Assembly: GCF_002845275.2 (NCBI RefSeq)
Contig: NZ_CP088149.1
Location: 783,501 to 847,500 of the forward strand
From: Pseudomonas sp. S06B 330
GTDB lineage: Bacteria > Pseudomonadota > Gammaproteobacteria > Pseudomonadales > Pseudomonadaceae
Direction of reading: 5' to 3'
Length of the DNA stretch: 64,000 nucleotides
The notes under the pieces were generated by a model that was not told the origin of the DNA, did no database searches, and saw nothing but the letters and a program-made list of their open reading frames with translations. Of this stretch, positions 63,962-64,000 are shown one piece after another. The position numbers and the translations under genes are program-made. Every line of letters starts with the position of its first letter. Positions within the stretch are counted from its first letter, which is position 1.

Positions 63962-64000
63962 GGCAACCCTTGAGAATGAATTTTTCAGGCCGCTTCGATG

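Overview
The window is chromosomal DNA of a Pseudomonas species, most likely of the P. putida / P. fluorescens lineage. The evidence is the high GC content, dense gene packing, Pseudomonas-type REP palindromes between genes, and a gene order (mpl-ubiX ... proA-nadD-rsfS-rlmH-pbpA-rodA-mltB-rlpA-dacA-ybeD-lipB-lipA ... holA-lptE-leuS ... lnt-corC-ybeY-phoH-miaB ... hemL-thiE-thiD-ladS) that matches what I recall of the P. aeruginosa core genome. I see no prophage, insertion sequence, CRISPR array, rRNA or tRNA.

Layout. 1-1.2 kb: end of mpl (murein recycling) coupled to ubiX and a YceK-like lipoprotein. 1.3-8.1 kb: a more variable block with an NAD(P)-binding protein, a MORN-repeat lipoprotein fused to a caspase-like C13 peptidase, a MaoC hydratase, a CidA/CidB-type holin pair, a Lon-N-domain protein, a DedA-PAP2 fusion and a 3-methyladenine glycosylase. 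8.3-22 kb: proline and NAD biosynthesis (proA, nadD), ribosome maturation (rsfS, rlmH), then the cell elongation and septal wall set (PBP2, RodA, MltB, RlpA, DacA), lipoate synthesis (ybeD, lipB, lipA), an LD-carboxypeptidase, a second MltB-type transglycosylase and a short arfA ribosome-rescue gene whose coding region carries its own terminator hairpin. 22.5-26.9 kb: holA-lptE-leuS on the minus strand. 27-37.5 kb: a small unknown gene, ydcF, then the minus-strand lnt-corC-ybeY-phoH-miaB series, a DUF1820 protein, a Sel1 protein, hemL and thiE-thiD.

37.8-47 kb: a LadS-type sensor kinase without a receiver domain, an AidB-like acyl-CoA dehydrogenase, AMP nucleosidase, a pseudouridine synthase, a DUF2788 protein, an Lrp regulator, an intergenic region with a strong candidate small RNA (about 44554-44742), a secreted protein, a CDF metal exporter and a lipoprotein. 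47-64 kb: HrpB helicase, an orphan unknown gene, a YciC-like membrane protein, a DUF2076 protein, a NYN ribonuclease followed by a DEDDh exonuclease, an Lrp regulator divergent from an EamA exporter, RhlE helicase, a BaiN/HI0933-type flavoprotein, a histone-deacetylase-like amidohydrolase, an Ais-like histidine phosphatase, a GNAT acetyltransferase, TesB with a HAD phosphatase, and a TonB-dependent siderophore receptor with an N-terminal signalling domain at the right edge.

Functionally the window is mostly housekeeping: peptidoglycan growth and recycling, envelope lipoprotein and LPS assembly, RNA and ribosome quality control, and cofactor synthesis. The most unusual items are the MORN-C13 peptidase lipoprotein beside a CidA/CidB pair, the LadS homologue lacking its receiver, the self-terminating arfA gene, and the unannotated small RNA between the Lrp gene and the DUF6515-like gene.
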